30,093 bases of DNA from JANNMJ01 sp031397815 (GTDB lineage Bacteria > Bacteroidota > Bacteroidia > Cytophagales > Hymenobacteraceae): contig JANNMJ010000218.1 of the NCBI GenBank assembly GCA_031397815.1, positions 1-30,093 on the forward strand, in the 5' to 3' direction. Below are positions 8,344 to 16,292 of this stretch, one piece after another. Position 1 is the stretch's first letter. Every line of letters begins with the position of its first letter. The notes beneath the pieces were generated by a model that searched no databases, was not told where the DNA came from, and saw only the letters and a program-made list of their open reading frames with translations. Made by a program: the position numbers and the translations under genes.

Positions 8344-8379
8344 AAACGCCCCACGCTACATCAGCAGCGTGGGGCGTTT
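8344..8379. terminator. Bidirectional terminator between convergent genes
   Basis: The 14-base arms AAACGCCCCACGCT (8344-8357) and AGCGTGGGGCGTTT (8366-8379) are perfect inverted repeats around an 8-base loop, with T on one side and A on the other. It separates the T9SS type B gene from glmS, which ends at 8417 on the opposite strand. Confidence 0.85.
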
Positions 8380-8416
8380 TCAATTCTGAGAAGCTCTGAA
8401 AAGAACCGCTCCGGCC

Positions 8417-10255
8417 TTACTCCACCGTCACCGATTTGGCGAGGTTGCGGGGCTGGTCCACGTTGCAGCCGCGCAGGACGGCAATGTGGTACGAGAGGAG
8501 CTGAAGCGGCACCACCGTCACGAGCGGCATCAGCGCTTCCGACGTGTGCGGCACTTCAATCACGAACTCCGCCATTTCCGGAATCACCTTGTCGCCTTCG
8601 CTCACGATTGCGATGATGCGGCCTTTGCGGGCCTTCACTTCTTGGATGTTCGACACCACTTTCTCGTACGAAGAGTCGCGCGGGGCGATCACCACCACCG
8701 GCATGTTCTCGTCGATGAGGGCGATTGGGCCGTGCTTCATCTCGGCGGCCGGGTAGCCTTCGGCGTGGATGTAGCTGATTTCCTTCAGCTTCAGCGCGCC
8801 TTCGAGGGCTACGGGGAAGTTGTAGCCGCGGCCGAGGTACAGGAAGTTGGTCGCGTCCTTGAAGATTTCGGCAATCTGCTTGATCTCCGTGTCCAGCTCC
8901 AGCGCCTTCTGCACTTTGGCGGGGATGTTCTCCAGCTCCACCATCAGCTCGCGCAGACGGGTGTTGGAGAGCGTCCCGCGGCGGTGACCGATAATCATCG
9001 CCATCAGCGTCAGCACGGTCACTTGCGCCGTGAAGGCTTTCGTGGAAGCCACCCCGATTTCCGGGCCGGCGTGCGTGTAAGACCCAGCATCCGTAGACCG
9101 CGCAATCGACGAGCCGACGACGTTGCAGACGCCGAAGATGGTCGCGCCTTTGCTGCGGGCCATCTCGATAGCCGCCAGCGTATCTGCCGTTTCGCCCGAT
9201 TGGGAGATCGCAATCACGATATCGCGCTCCGAAATGACCGGGTTGCGGTACCGGAACTCCGATGCGTACTCGACTTCCACCGGAATCCGCGCGAAATCTT
9301 CAAACAGATATTCCGCCACCAGCCCGGCGTGCCAGCTCGTGCCGCACGCCACGATGATGATCCGCTGCGCATTCACGAACTTCTGCTCGAACTGCCGGAT
9401 ACCGCCCAAGTTGAGGTGATCGCTCTCAGCAATCAGGCGCCCGCGCAGGCAATCGTGGATAGAGCGCGGCTGCTCGAAAATCTCCTTGAGCATAAAGTGC
9501 TCATAGCCACCTTTCTCGATAGCATCGAGCGCCAATTCCAGACGTTGGATGTACGGATTTTGCGGCACATCCTCGCGGCTCCGGATATCGAGCTTGCCGT
9601 CTTTCACGACCGCCAGCTCGTAATCGTTGAGGTAAATCACGTCGGACGTGTACTCCACGATTGGCGTCGCGTCGGAAGCGAAGAAAAACTCGCCTTCGCC
9701 CACGCCAATCACCAGCGGCGAGCCTTTGCGGGCCGCAATCAGCTGGTTCGGATCATCGACGCTCAGCACCACGATGGCATACGCGCCCACCACTTCGTGG
9801 AGCGCCAAACGCACCGCTTCGGCCAGCGTGATGCCGTCGTTATCCTGCAAGATGTCTTCGATCAGATTGACGAAAACCTCGGTATCCGTATCCGATTCGA
9901 ACGTATGACCGCGCGCCGCCAAGTGCTTTTTCAGCGCCGCGTAGTTCTCGATGATGCCGTTGTGAATGATGGCAATCCGCCCGGAAGTGGAGTAATGCGG
10001 GTGCGCGTTCACGTCGTTCGGCTCCCCGTGGGTGGCCCAGCGCGTGTGGCCCATCCCGACGTGGGCGTGGGTGTTCCGGTCGCCGATGTAGTCTTCGAGA
10101 TCCTGAACCTTGCCTTTTTTCTTGTAAACGGTCAGATCGCCGTTCAAGAGGGCGATACCGGCGGAGTCATAGCCTCGATATTCGAGACGACGAAGGCCTT
10201 TAATGATTACCGGACGCGCTTCGCGCTCGCCGATGTAGGCTACGATGCCACACAT
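8417..10255 (-). CDS. glmS: Glutamine-fructose-6-phosphate aminotransferase (isomerizing)
   Basis: GlmS makes glucosamine-6-phosphate from fructose-6-phosphate and glutamine, the entry step to UDP-GlcNAc, peptidoglycan and LPS. The 612-residue cytosolic protein starts MCGIVAYIG, so Cys2 can serve as the nucleophile of the N-terminal glutaminase domain (about 1-220, with RWATHGEPND and NGIIENY). Two SIS isomerase domains follow, seen in CGTSWHAG, AISQSGETADT and STKAFTAQ, then EGALKLKEISYIHAEGY and EMKHGPIALI. The C-terminus CNVDQPRNLAKSVTVE is the standard ending. It follows the DUF4270 gene by 111 bases. A TAGCTTTG element at 10344-10351 may give it its own promoter. No glmS-ribozyme-like leader was recognised. 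Confidence 0.97.
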   Translation of the reverse strand: MCGIVAYIGEREARPVIIKGLRRLEYRGYDSAGIALLNGDLTVYKKKGKVQDLEDYIGDRNTHAHVGMGHTRWATHGEPNDVNAHPHYSTSGRIAIIHNGIIENYAALKKHLAARGHTFESDTDTEVFVNLIEDILQDNDGITLAEAVRLALHEVVGAYAIVVLSVDDPNQLIAARKGSPLVIGVGEGEFFFASDATPIVEYTSDVIYLNDYELAVVKDGKLDIRSREDVPQNPYIQRLELALDAIEKGGYEHFMLKEIFEQPRSIHDCLRGRLIAESDHLNLGGIRQFEQKFVNAQRIIIVACGTSWHAGLVAEYLFEDFARIPVEVEYASEFRYRNPVISERDIVIAISQSGETADTLAAIEMARSKGATIFGVCNVVGSSIARSTDAGSYTHAGPEIGVASTKAFTAQVTVLTLMAMIIGHRRGTLSNTRLRELMVELENIPAKVQKALELDTEIKQIAEIFKDATNFLYLGRGYNFPVALEGALKLKEISYIHAEGYPAAEMKHGPIALIDENMPVVVIAPRDSSYEKVVSNIQEVKARKGRIIAIVSEGDKVIPEMAEFVIEVPHTSEALMPLVTVVPLQLLSYHIAVLRGCNVDQPRNLAKSVTVE

Positions 10256-10343
10256 AATCGGGGGGAATGGGGTAGAGTGTTCGCGATTGAGAAAACCCGC
10301 CGTGAAGGGTTAGCCGCCGGTAGCGGCTACAAAACGGGGGGCA

Positions 10344-10351
10344 CAAAGCTA
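10344..10351 (-). promoter_or_regulatory. Candidate -7 element upstream of glmS
   Basis: On the minus strand this reads TAGCTTTG, an exact TAnnTTTG match 88 bases before the glmS ATG. A TTG at the usual distance upstream is missing. Next to it, CAGTAAT-GA-ATTACTG (10357-10372) forms an inverted repeat overlapping the stop codon of the DUF4270 gene. Confidence 0.35.
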
Positions 10352-10366
10352 ATGGTCAGTAATGAA

Positions 10367-11827
10367 TTACTGATTAAGCTCTGAATAGTACACTTTTAAC
10401 TTGATGCTGCCTGGTGCAGCATCCAACAAAGCCCGGTTCAGCCCCAACGACTGCGTAGCCGTCAAAGTCGGCACGAGCATCAGCGCGGCCGTCTGCTGAT
10501 CGATCAGCTTACCGGTAAGGTAGCTGTCGAGGTAGGTGGTGAGGTTGACTTTGTAGGCGCGCTCGGTAGCATCGTAAGCCACGATGGCGGGCGTGTTGGT
10601 GCCGTTCGGGCTGTAACCCGACGCCTGAACCACCCGCGGGCTGGCATTCGTCGAGAGCACCCGGCCTTGCTTGTTCAGCTCATACAGGTAGCCCTGCGCC
10701 AGCACCGGGTAAACCCCCGCCGCATACGCCTTGACGGGAATAACCAGCTCAGCGCGGTTGATGGCAATCTGCGCCTGCTTCTGCTTCAGCTCTTTCAAGC
10801 CGTTGATCCACAGCCGCGTACCCAGCTCCAAGCCACCTTGCATGACGGTCGCAAAATCGGTATCGGCCGAGGCCGCCACCGTATCCGGAGAGGTTGGCGT
10901 GGCGAAGGCGGGTAAATACTTTCCGTCCGCGAAATTGGTGCTGATGCGGGTAAAATACCGCTCCGTTTCCGGATTACCGAGGCTGAACGAGAACGTCCGC
11001 GACGCCGACCCAACAGTATCCCCGGCCAAGTGGTAATACAGCACCATCCGCGTAGCCAGCGCCAACGGGTTAAAATTGACGATAGCGCCTGCCGTAGTCG
11101 TCGGCCGAATGGCAATGCCCTTCACCACGGCCTGCAACGCCGCTGGCGACGCCATCACTGGCGTCCCGAGCTTGCTGAGCAGCGAGTCTTTCAGCGAGCC
11201 ACCGGCCGTCAGATTGAACCGCATTGGTGCCAACGCCCGCACAGCTTCCGCCTTGACGGTATTCGTATCGCCCACGATCCACGGGTACTTCGGGACACGC
11301 GCGGTGGAAGCCGTCGTGGTGTACCGATTCTTGAAAGTGGCGGTGCCGAGCACGTCCATTTTCGTGGTCAGCGAGGACGAGGCGTAATACGCTACGTCAT
11401 CGGCGAAGGCTTGATCCAGCTCGCGGACTTCGAGCACCTGCCGGTCATCGGCGGAGCCGTAGAACTGGCCGTACGCGACGTACAGAACCAACGAATCGGC
11501 TCTGCGCCCGACGCCCGGCCGGGTGCTCAGGTTGCTGGTGAGCGGCGAGAGCTGGAGAAACGCCTCGGCGGTGGTGGTGCCGACGGATACGTCGCGCAGC
11601 CGCCCCGCGAGGAAGTTGTTCTTGTTCGCCGACGAGACCGAATCATCGCGCAGAACGGTCGAGGCATTGACGGTCAGCTCCTGATAGATCGCCCCAACCG
11701 GGACTTCATCGGGCAGCACATCCAGTCCCACCTCACCGGGTGGGTCGCAGGCGAAAGTCAAAACTGCCAGCGCGGCGCTTACGAGCTTCGCGCTGGCAGC
11801 TTTCCGCCACTTAGTGGGCAAGGGCAT
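10367..11827 (-). CDS. DUF4270 family lipoprotein
   Basis: The 486-residue product starts with a lipoprotein signal ending LAVLTFAC (Cys27), so it is probably anchored in the periplasm or outer membrane. The segment NFLAGRLRDVSVGTTTAEAFLQL, with the later ADSLVLYVAY, is the conserved opening of DUF4270, a family largely confined to Bacteroidota. Later parts (WINGLKEL, INRAELVIPV, VNLTTYLDSYL) suggest beta-sandwich modules like those of surface lipoproteins. The ATG at 11827 is chosen because it directly precedes the lipobox region; it overlaps the end of the GT5-domain gene by 17 bases, implying translational coupling. glmS follows downstream. No enzymatic motif is visible and the family's function is unknown to me. 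Confidence 0.85.
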   Translation of the reverse strand: MPLPTKWRKAASAKLVSAALAVLTFACDPPGEVGLDVLPDEVPVGAIYQELTVNASTVLRDDSVSSANKNNFLAGRLRDVSVGTTTAEAFLQLSPLTSNLSTRPGVGRRADSLVLYVAYGQFYGSADDRQVLEVRELDQAFADDVAYYASSSLTTKMDVLGTATFKNRYTTTASTARVPKYPWIVGDTNTVKAEAVRALAPMRFNLTAGGSLKDSLLSKLGTPVMASPAALQAVVKGIAIRPTTTAGAIVNFNPLALATRMVLYYHLAGDTVGSASRTFSFSLGNPETERYFTRISTNFADGKYLPAFATPTSPDTVAASADTDFATVMQGGLELGTRLWINGLKELKQKQAQIAINRAELVIPVKAYAAGVYPVLAQGYLYELNKQGRVLSTNASPRVVQASGYSPNGTNTPAIVAYDATERAYKVNLTTYLDSYLTGKLIDQQTAALMLVPTLTATQSLGLNRALLDAAPGSIKLKVYYSELNQ

Positions 11828-12644
11828 TATAGATGCTGTGGTAAGCGTTAGACACCTCATCCGCCGGCTCAGAGCCGATCTCGGAGAGCTGCTTGTGCTG
11901 TACAAACTCGTGGAACATGGCGTTCATATCGTCGCCATAGGTTTCGGGGTGCTTGATGACCGAATCGGCATACTGCATCCCGCAACGGATGAAGCCACGG
12001 CAATCAGCGGAGCGCAATGAGTCGAGCATCGGGTCTTCGATGTCGAGCATCCGCGCTTTCTCGACGATATCGTCGGCGAATTTGAAATCCGAAAACTCGG
12101 AGTTGTAGACCGTGAAGACCGACTTCGCGTCCTTGAAAATCGGGTCTTTCTTGTACGTCGTTTTCAGGTACAGCGGAATCAACCCGGTCATCCAGTCGGT
12201 GCAGTGGACGATATCCGGCGCCCACCCAAGCTTCTTGACGGTTTCGAGGACGCCTTTCGAGAAAAAGATCGCGCGCTCGTCGTTGTCGGGGTAGAATTGG
12301 TTGTTCTTATCGACCAGTCCGGTCTTGCGGTGGAAGTAGTCATCGTTGTCGATGAAGTATACTTGCATCCGCGCCGTAGGAATCGACGCTACTTTGATGA
12401 CCAACGGCTTCTCGTCGTCGCCAACGGCGATATTGATCCCCGACAACCGCACGACTTCATGAAGCCGGTTCTTACGCTCGTTGATGATACCGAAGCGCGG
12501 TACGAAGATGCGGATTTCCATTCCCCGCTCCTGCATAGCTTGCGGCAGCGCGCGCAGCAGGTCGGCAACTTTGGACGTTTGCAGGAAAGGATTGATCTCG
12601 GTACCGGCGTAGAGGATTTTCAAATTCGACGAGGGATTCGACAT
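11811..12644 (-). CDS. GT5 (glycogen/starch synthase) N-terminal-domain-only protein
   Basis: The 277 residues align with only the N-terminal Rossmann half of glycogen/starch synthases (normally about 480 residues): LKILYAGTEINPF (8-20), APDIVHCTDWMTGLIPLYL (142-160), SVFTVYNSEFSD (175-186) and a closing QYADSVIKHPETY (224-236). The C-terminal GT-B half with the catalytic E-x7-E region is absent. The nucleotide-sugar motif KxGGL near the N-terminus is replaced by TSKVADLL (23-30). Standard glycogen synthase activity is therefore unlikely, although annotation pipelines would name it glycogen synthase. ATG 12644 is chosen where family similarity starts; the reading frame upstream of it lies within panC. 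The gene overlaps DUF4270 by 17 bases and is divergent from panC. Confidence 0.85.
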   Translation of the reverse strand: MSNPSSNLKILYAGTEINPFLQTSKVADLLRALPQAMQERGMEIRIFVPRFGIINERKNRLHEVVRLSGINIAVGDDEKPLVIKVASIPTARMQVYFIDNDDYFHRKTGLVDKNNQFYPDNDERAIFFSKGVLETVKKLGWAPDIVHCTDWMTGLIPLYLKTTYKKDPIFKDAKSVFTVYNSEFSDFKFADDIVEKARMLDIEDPMLDSLRSADCRGFIRCGMQYADSVIKHPETYGDDMNAMFHEFVQHKQLSEIGSEPADEVSNAYHSIYNALAH

Positions 12645-12721
12645 AGCGGACAACGCAGGAAGTGAGACCTTGCAACGTTCGGGTAAGGCAAAAAGTAGCC
12701 AGACTACGACGTTTGCGGCCA

Positions 12722-12752
12722 CAAAAGTACGGCATTTTTCGGCGATTTTCAA
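12722..12752 (-). promoter_or_regulatory. Bacteroidota promoter for the GT5-domain/DUF4270 operon
   Basis: On the minus strand TTG (12752-12750) is followed after exactly 20 bases by TACTTTTG (12729-12722). This matches the -33 TTG and -7 TAnnTTTG consensus at a normal spacing. Transcription would start about 70 bases before the ATG at 12644. Confidence 0.55.
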
Positions 12753-12797
12753 TTTCTTTGCCCGTCGGAAGTCTCTGACCCTCCCGGTTTTCCCCTG

Positions 12798-13661
12798 ATG
12801 CACACCTTCACCCAGCGAGCCGACGTGCGCGCTTTTACCAGCGCGGCGCGGCAAGCGGGCCAGCGCGTAGGGTTTGTTCCCACGATGGGCGCCCTCCACA
12901 CCGGTCATCTGGAATTGGTGCGGCAGGCAGTCGCTTCCTGCGATGTAGTGGTGGCGAGCGTATTCGTCAATCCGCGTCAGTTCAACAACTTGGCTGATTT
13001 GGCGGCGTATCCGCGCGTCCCCGACGAGGATGCCCGAATGCTCGCCGACGCCGGTTGCCACGCGCTTTTTCTGCCCTCGGAAACCGAGATGTACCCCACG
13101 ACGCCGCGCACGAGCATCGGGTTCGGCCCGGTGGAAGAAGTGCTGGAAGGCGCACATCGGCCGGGGCACTTTGCGGGGGTCGGGCTGGTGGTAACGAAGC
13201 TCTTTCATGCAGTGGCGCCGCACGCCGCGTGGTTCGGGCAAAAGGATTTGCAGCAAGTGGCGGTCATCCGGCAGCTCGTGCGCGACCTTGACTTCGATTT
13301 AGACCTCGTGGTTGCCCCAACCGTCCGCGAGGCCGACGGGTTGGCGATGTCGTCGCGCAACCGGCGCCTCACCCCGCAGGAGCGCGCCGCAGCGCCCCTG
13401 CTCTATCAGGCGCTCCAAGCCGCCCGCGCCGCCCTGCTGCAAGGCGCCACGGTAGCACACGCGGAAGCCACCGGTCGCCAGCTGCTGGCACAGGAAGCGG
13501 GTTTTCAGCCCGAATATTTCTCCATCGTCGATGCCCACACGCTGCAAGCGCTGGAGCCCACCACCGGCCTGCCGCCAACGGAAACGGCTATCGTGGTAGC
13601 GGCGCATCTGGGTGCAGTCCGGCTGATTGATAACGTGGTGCTGCCGCCTGCAGTGGCGTAA
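12798..13661 (+). CDS. panC: Pantoate--beta-alanine ligase
   Basis: PanC condenses pantoate and beta-alanine with ATP, through a pantoyl-adenylate, to make pantothenate for coenzyme A. The 287-residue product has the ATP-binding PTMGALHTGH (28-37), FVNPRQFN (55-62), EGAHRPGHFAGV (116-127) for pantoate, WFGQKD (144-149) and the KMSKS-like MSSRNRRL (183-190). The length is normal for the family. The usual Glu in GALHEGH is Thr here, a tolerated variation. The gene is divergent from the GT5-domain gene across 153 bases. panD is not adjacent. Cytosolic; identity firm. Confidence 0.96.
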   Translation: MHTFTQRADVRAFTSAARQAGQRVGFVPTMGALHTGHLELVRQAVASCDVVVASVFVNPRQFNNLADLAAYPRVPDEDARMLADAGCHALFLPSETEMYPTTPRTSIGFGPVEEVLEGAHRPGHFAGVGLVVTKLFHAVAPHAAWFGQKDLQQVAVIRQLVRDLDFDLDLVVAPTVREADGLAMSSRNRRLTPQERAAAPLLYQALQAARAALLQGATVAHAEATGRQLLAQEAGFQPEYFSIVDAHTLQALEPTTGLPPTETAIVVAAHLGAVRLIDNVVLPPAVA

Positions 13662-13790
13662 GGAACAGCCAAATCAGCCGCGCAGTGCCCAACGAGCTGG
13701 GCCGAAGGTTAGGGTCAGCCATAATTTCGCGGCGCCAATCTGGCTCCCGCATCTCATCGGTTTCCTCCCCCAAGACCACCCGCTTCACTT

Positions 13791-14774
13791 GTGGATTTCC
13801 ACGCGCTAGTTACTAACCTCACCAACCCAACGCTCCTGTATTTTCTACTGGGCGTGTTGGCGACGGTGGTCAAGTCGGATTTGGAGCTGCCCGCTCCGAC
13901 TATCAAATTCATCTCCCTTTACCTGCTCTTCAGCATCGGGTTTAAGGGCGGGCAGGAGCTGGCGCATTCCGGTTTTCCGCCCGCCGTGCTGGCAGCGCTG
14001 AGCGCGGCGCTGGCCTTAGCCCTGACCGTGCCGGTTTACACGTTCTTCGTCTTACGGCGCTTCCTTGATCCCTACAACGCCGGGGCGCTCGCGGCGGCTT
14101 ATGGGTCGGTGAGTGCCGTAACGTTCATCACGGCGTCGGCGTTTTTGGACGACCGTCAAGTGGCGTACGGCGGCCATATGGTCGCGGCGATGGCGCTCAT
14201 GGAAGCCCCCGCCATCATTGTCGGGCTGCTCCTGATTCGGCGGTTCGCGCCGGTTTCGGCGGAGATGGTCGCCGAGGGTCGACAACCGGCCAACAGCCTC
14301 GGCTCGGTAGCGCACGAAGCGTTCACGAACGGGTCGGTGCTGATGATTGTCGGCTCGTTGGTAATCGGCTTTTTGGCTGATTCCAAAGCCGCCGAAGGCA
14401 TCAAACCCTTCACCTCCGACATCTTCAAAGGCTTTCTGGCGGTTTTCCTGCTGGAGATGGGAATGGTGGCCGCACGCCGGTTCGGCGCCTTCCGGCGAGC
14501 CGGGTGGGTGCTGATCGTGCTCGGCATCGTGTTACCGCTCGTGGGCGCTGGCCTAGCGCTAATGCTGGCCCGGCTGCTGCACCTCGCCCCCGGCGACGGC
14601 CTCCTCCTGACGGTATTGGCCGCGTCGGCGTCGTACATCGCCGTACCGGCGGCGCTGCGCTTGGCCGTGCCCCAAGCCGACCCCGGCATTTACCTGCCGA
14701 TGGCGCTTGCAGTCACGTTTCCGTTCAACATCGCGGTGGGCGTACCGCTCTATTTTCACCTGCTGACCGCCTGA
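13791..14774 (+). CDS. SbtA-family sodium-dependent bicarbonate transport permease
   Basis: The product of 327 residues has about ten hydrophobic segments. It shows the repeated SbtA-type features ISLYLLFSIGFKGGQEL (41-57), AAAYGSVSAVTFITA (about 100-114) and AASASYIAVPAALRLAVP (about 280-297). These match the PF05982 family named after the cyanobacterial Na+/HCO3- symporter, though members in heterotrophs have uncharacterised substrates. The start is GTG 13791 (no ATG fits the N-terminus), and a TAATTTCG near-match to the -7 element lies about 70 bases upstream. It follows panC by 129 bases on the same strand and ends at a strong hairpin. No SbtB-like regulatory gene is adjacent. Confidence 0.85.
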   Translation: MDFHALVTNLTNPTLLYFLLGVLATVVKSDLELPAPTIKFISLYLLFSIGFKGGQELAHSGFPPAVLAALSAALALALTVPVYTFFVLRRFLDPYNAGALAAAYGSVSAVTFITASAFLDDRQVAYGGHMVAAMALMEAPAIIVGLLLIRRFAPVSAEMVAEGRQPANSLGSVAHEAFTNGSVLMIVGSLVIGFLADSKAAEGIKPFTSDIFKGFLAVFLLEMGMVAARRFGAFRRAGWVLIVLGIVLPLVGAGLALMLARLLHLAPGDGLLLTVLAASASYIAVPAALRLAVPQADPGIYLPMALAVTFPFNIAVGVPLYFHLLTA

Positions 14775-14796
14775 CGGGCGCCTTGATGGGCGCCCG
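14775..14796. terminator. Hairpin terminator between convergent genes
   Basis: CGGGCGCC (14775-14782) and GGCGCCCG (14789-14796) are perfect 8-base arms around TTGATG. The hairpin starts right after the permease stop codon, and the opposing kmo gene ends at 14817. There is no T-run, so termination strength is uncertain. Confidence 0.55.
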
Positions 14797-14816
14797 CCGT
14801 AAGTCGTAATCAGCCG

Positions 14817-16202
14817 CTACTGCCCGACTTCGCGTCGAATCGCTTCCTGCACGTCGGGGCGGTCGTAATCCTCGGGTTGCTCAATCAGGGGCATTACCCG
14901 CGCCATAATGGCCTCCTGCCGCCGCCCGTTGGCGAGCGCCTCGTGGTACGGCACGTCCGGCGAGAACGTGACCTGCGTGTACAGCGGCAGCCACCACGTC
15001 GGGTGATCGTGGGTGAGACGGGCTTCGATTTTCTTCTGAAGCAGGAAGCGCGGGTCGGCCACGCGGTCGCGCATCTCGACGAAGTTGTCGAGGGCGAGCT
15101 GTGCGATAGCGTCGGCGTCGGGCTTGCGCTGCTGCGCGAACCACTGGATGACGTCGGCCCACTGGTCGTCGCCGTGCGTGTCGAGCAGCTCGTTGAAGAC
15201 GCGGCAATCCTCAAAACCGGCGTTCATCCCCTGTCCGTAGAACGGCACAATGGCGTGCGCGGCGTCGCCGATGAGGAGCGTGTGGTCGCCGTAGGTCCAC
15301 GGGAAGCAGCGGACGGTGACGAGCGAGCCGGTCGGGTTTCCGAAGAAATCTTCCACCAGATCGGGCATTATCGGAACGGCATCCCCGAACACGCGGTCGA
15401 AGAATTCGCGCACGGCGTCAGGGGTGGTGAGCGTCGCGAAAGAGTCGGCGCCTTCGTACGGGAAGAACAGCGTGCAGGTGAAGGAGCCGTCCATATTCGG
15501 CAGCGCAATCATCATATACTGGCCGCGCGGCCAGATGTGAAGGGCGTTTTTCTCCAGAATCCAAGAGCCGTCGGGGGCGGCGGCAATGGTCAGCTCCTTG
15601 TACCCGTAATCGAGGTAGCTCTGCGAATAGTCGAAACGGTCGGTGCGGGTCATCGCCGTCCGGACGGCCGAGTAGGCGCCATCGGTCCCGATCAGGCGCT
15701 CCGCCTTCACCTCATACTGACGGCCGCTCGGCAGATCGCGCAGGGCGAGCGTGGTGGTCGGCAGGTCGACGTGGTCGCAGATCTGCTCGAAAGTCAGCTT
15801 GATACCAGGCGTGGCTTCGCAGAGGTCGAGCAGGGTTTGGTTCAGCCCGCCGCGGCTGACCGACCAAATCGCTTCTTCGCCCGTCAGGCCATACGATTGG
15901 TGAGAAAGCGTGCCGTCCGGGGCGTGCATTACGCGGCGGTACATCGGAATCGCCACCTGCCGAATCTGCTCGCCGATGCCGACACCTTCGAGCGCCCGCC
16001 AACCACGGTCGCTGAGCGCAAGGTTGATGGAGCGCCCACCCGCCGCGCCCGCCCGTCGGATGTCGGGGCGCCGCTCATACACATCAATTGAATAGCCCCG
16101 CCGCGCCAGATAAAGCGCTAAAAGTGAGCCAACGAGGCCCGCCCCCATCAGGGTAACGGGCGGTTTTGGGGTAGAGGAAACGGGTACGGAAGCGGCTGAC
16201 AC
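14817..16202 (-). CDS. kmo: Kynurenine 3-monooxygenase
   Basis: KMO is an FAD-dependent enzyme that hydroxylates L-kynurenine to 3-hydroxykynurenine in tryptophan degradation or quinolinate synthesis. The 461-residue protein carries the FAD/NAD Rossmann motif GAGLVGSLLALYLARRG (20-36) followed by the acidic VYERR, the DG motif GTDGAYSAVR (172-181) and the FAD ribose-phosphate segment GDAAHAIVPFYGQGMNAG (312-329). GRSINLALSDRGW (56-68) and YGYKELTI (199-206) are KMO-typical. The start is GTG 16202, giving a short flexible leader before the first strand. It is divergent from the RidA-family gene across 90 bases. Neighbouring kynureninase and 3-HAA dioxygenase genes are not in the window. Confidence 0.94.
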   Translation of the reverse strand: MSAASVPVSSTPKPPVTLMGAGLVGSLLALYLARRGYSIDVYERRPDIRRAGAAGGRSINLALSDRGWRALEGVGIGEQIRQVAIPMYRRVMHAPDGTLSHQSYGLTGEEAIWSVSRGGLNQTLLDLCEATPGIKLTFEQICDHVDLPTTTLALRDLPSGRQYEVKAERLIGTDGAYSAVRTAMTRTDRFDYSQSYLDYGYKELTIAAAPDGSWILEKNALHIWPRGQYMMIALPNMDGSFTCTLFFPYEGADSFATLTTPDAVREFFDRVFGDAVPIMPDLVEDFFGNPTGSLVTVRCFPWTYGDHTLLIGDAAHAIVPFYGQGMNAGFEDCRVFNELLDTHGDDQWADVIQWFAQQRKPDADAIAQLALDNFVEMRDRVADPRFLLQKKIEARLTHDHPTWWLPLYTQVTFSPDVPYHEALANGRRQEAIMARVMPLIEQPEDYDRPDVQEAIRREVGQ

Positions 16203-16292
16203 GAAGTAGAAAGTGATTAGGACGATGAGGCTGTAAAACTACATCTCATTGCCTCGTAGCGCGGAGTGCCGACGATGCCGATATTTGCCCGT

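Noticed and set aside
10256..10366. glmS ribozyme or riboswitch in the glmS leader
   Set aside because: The gap is short and lacks the pseudoknotted core; such ribozymes are known from Firmicutes.
8486..10384. Open frame of 632 codons antisense to glmS
   Set aside because: It mirrors glmS almost exactly, has His/Arg/Asp-rich low-complexity composition typical of antisense GC-rich frames, and shows no domain. glmS on the other strand is certain.
14877..16091. Long open frame antisense to kmo
   Set aside because: Same codon-phase shadow effect; the kmo protein has all its motifs on the minus strand.
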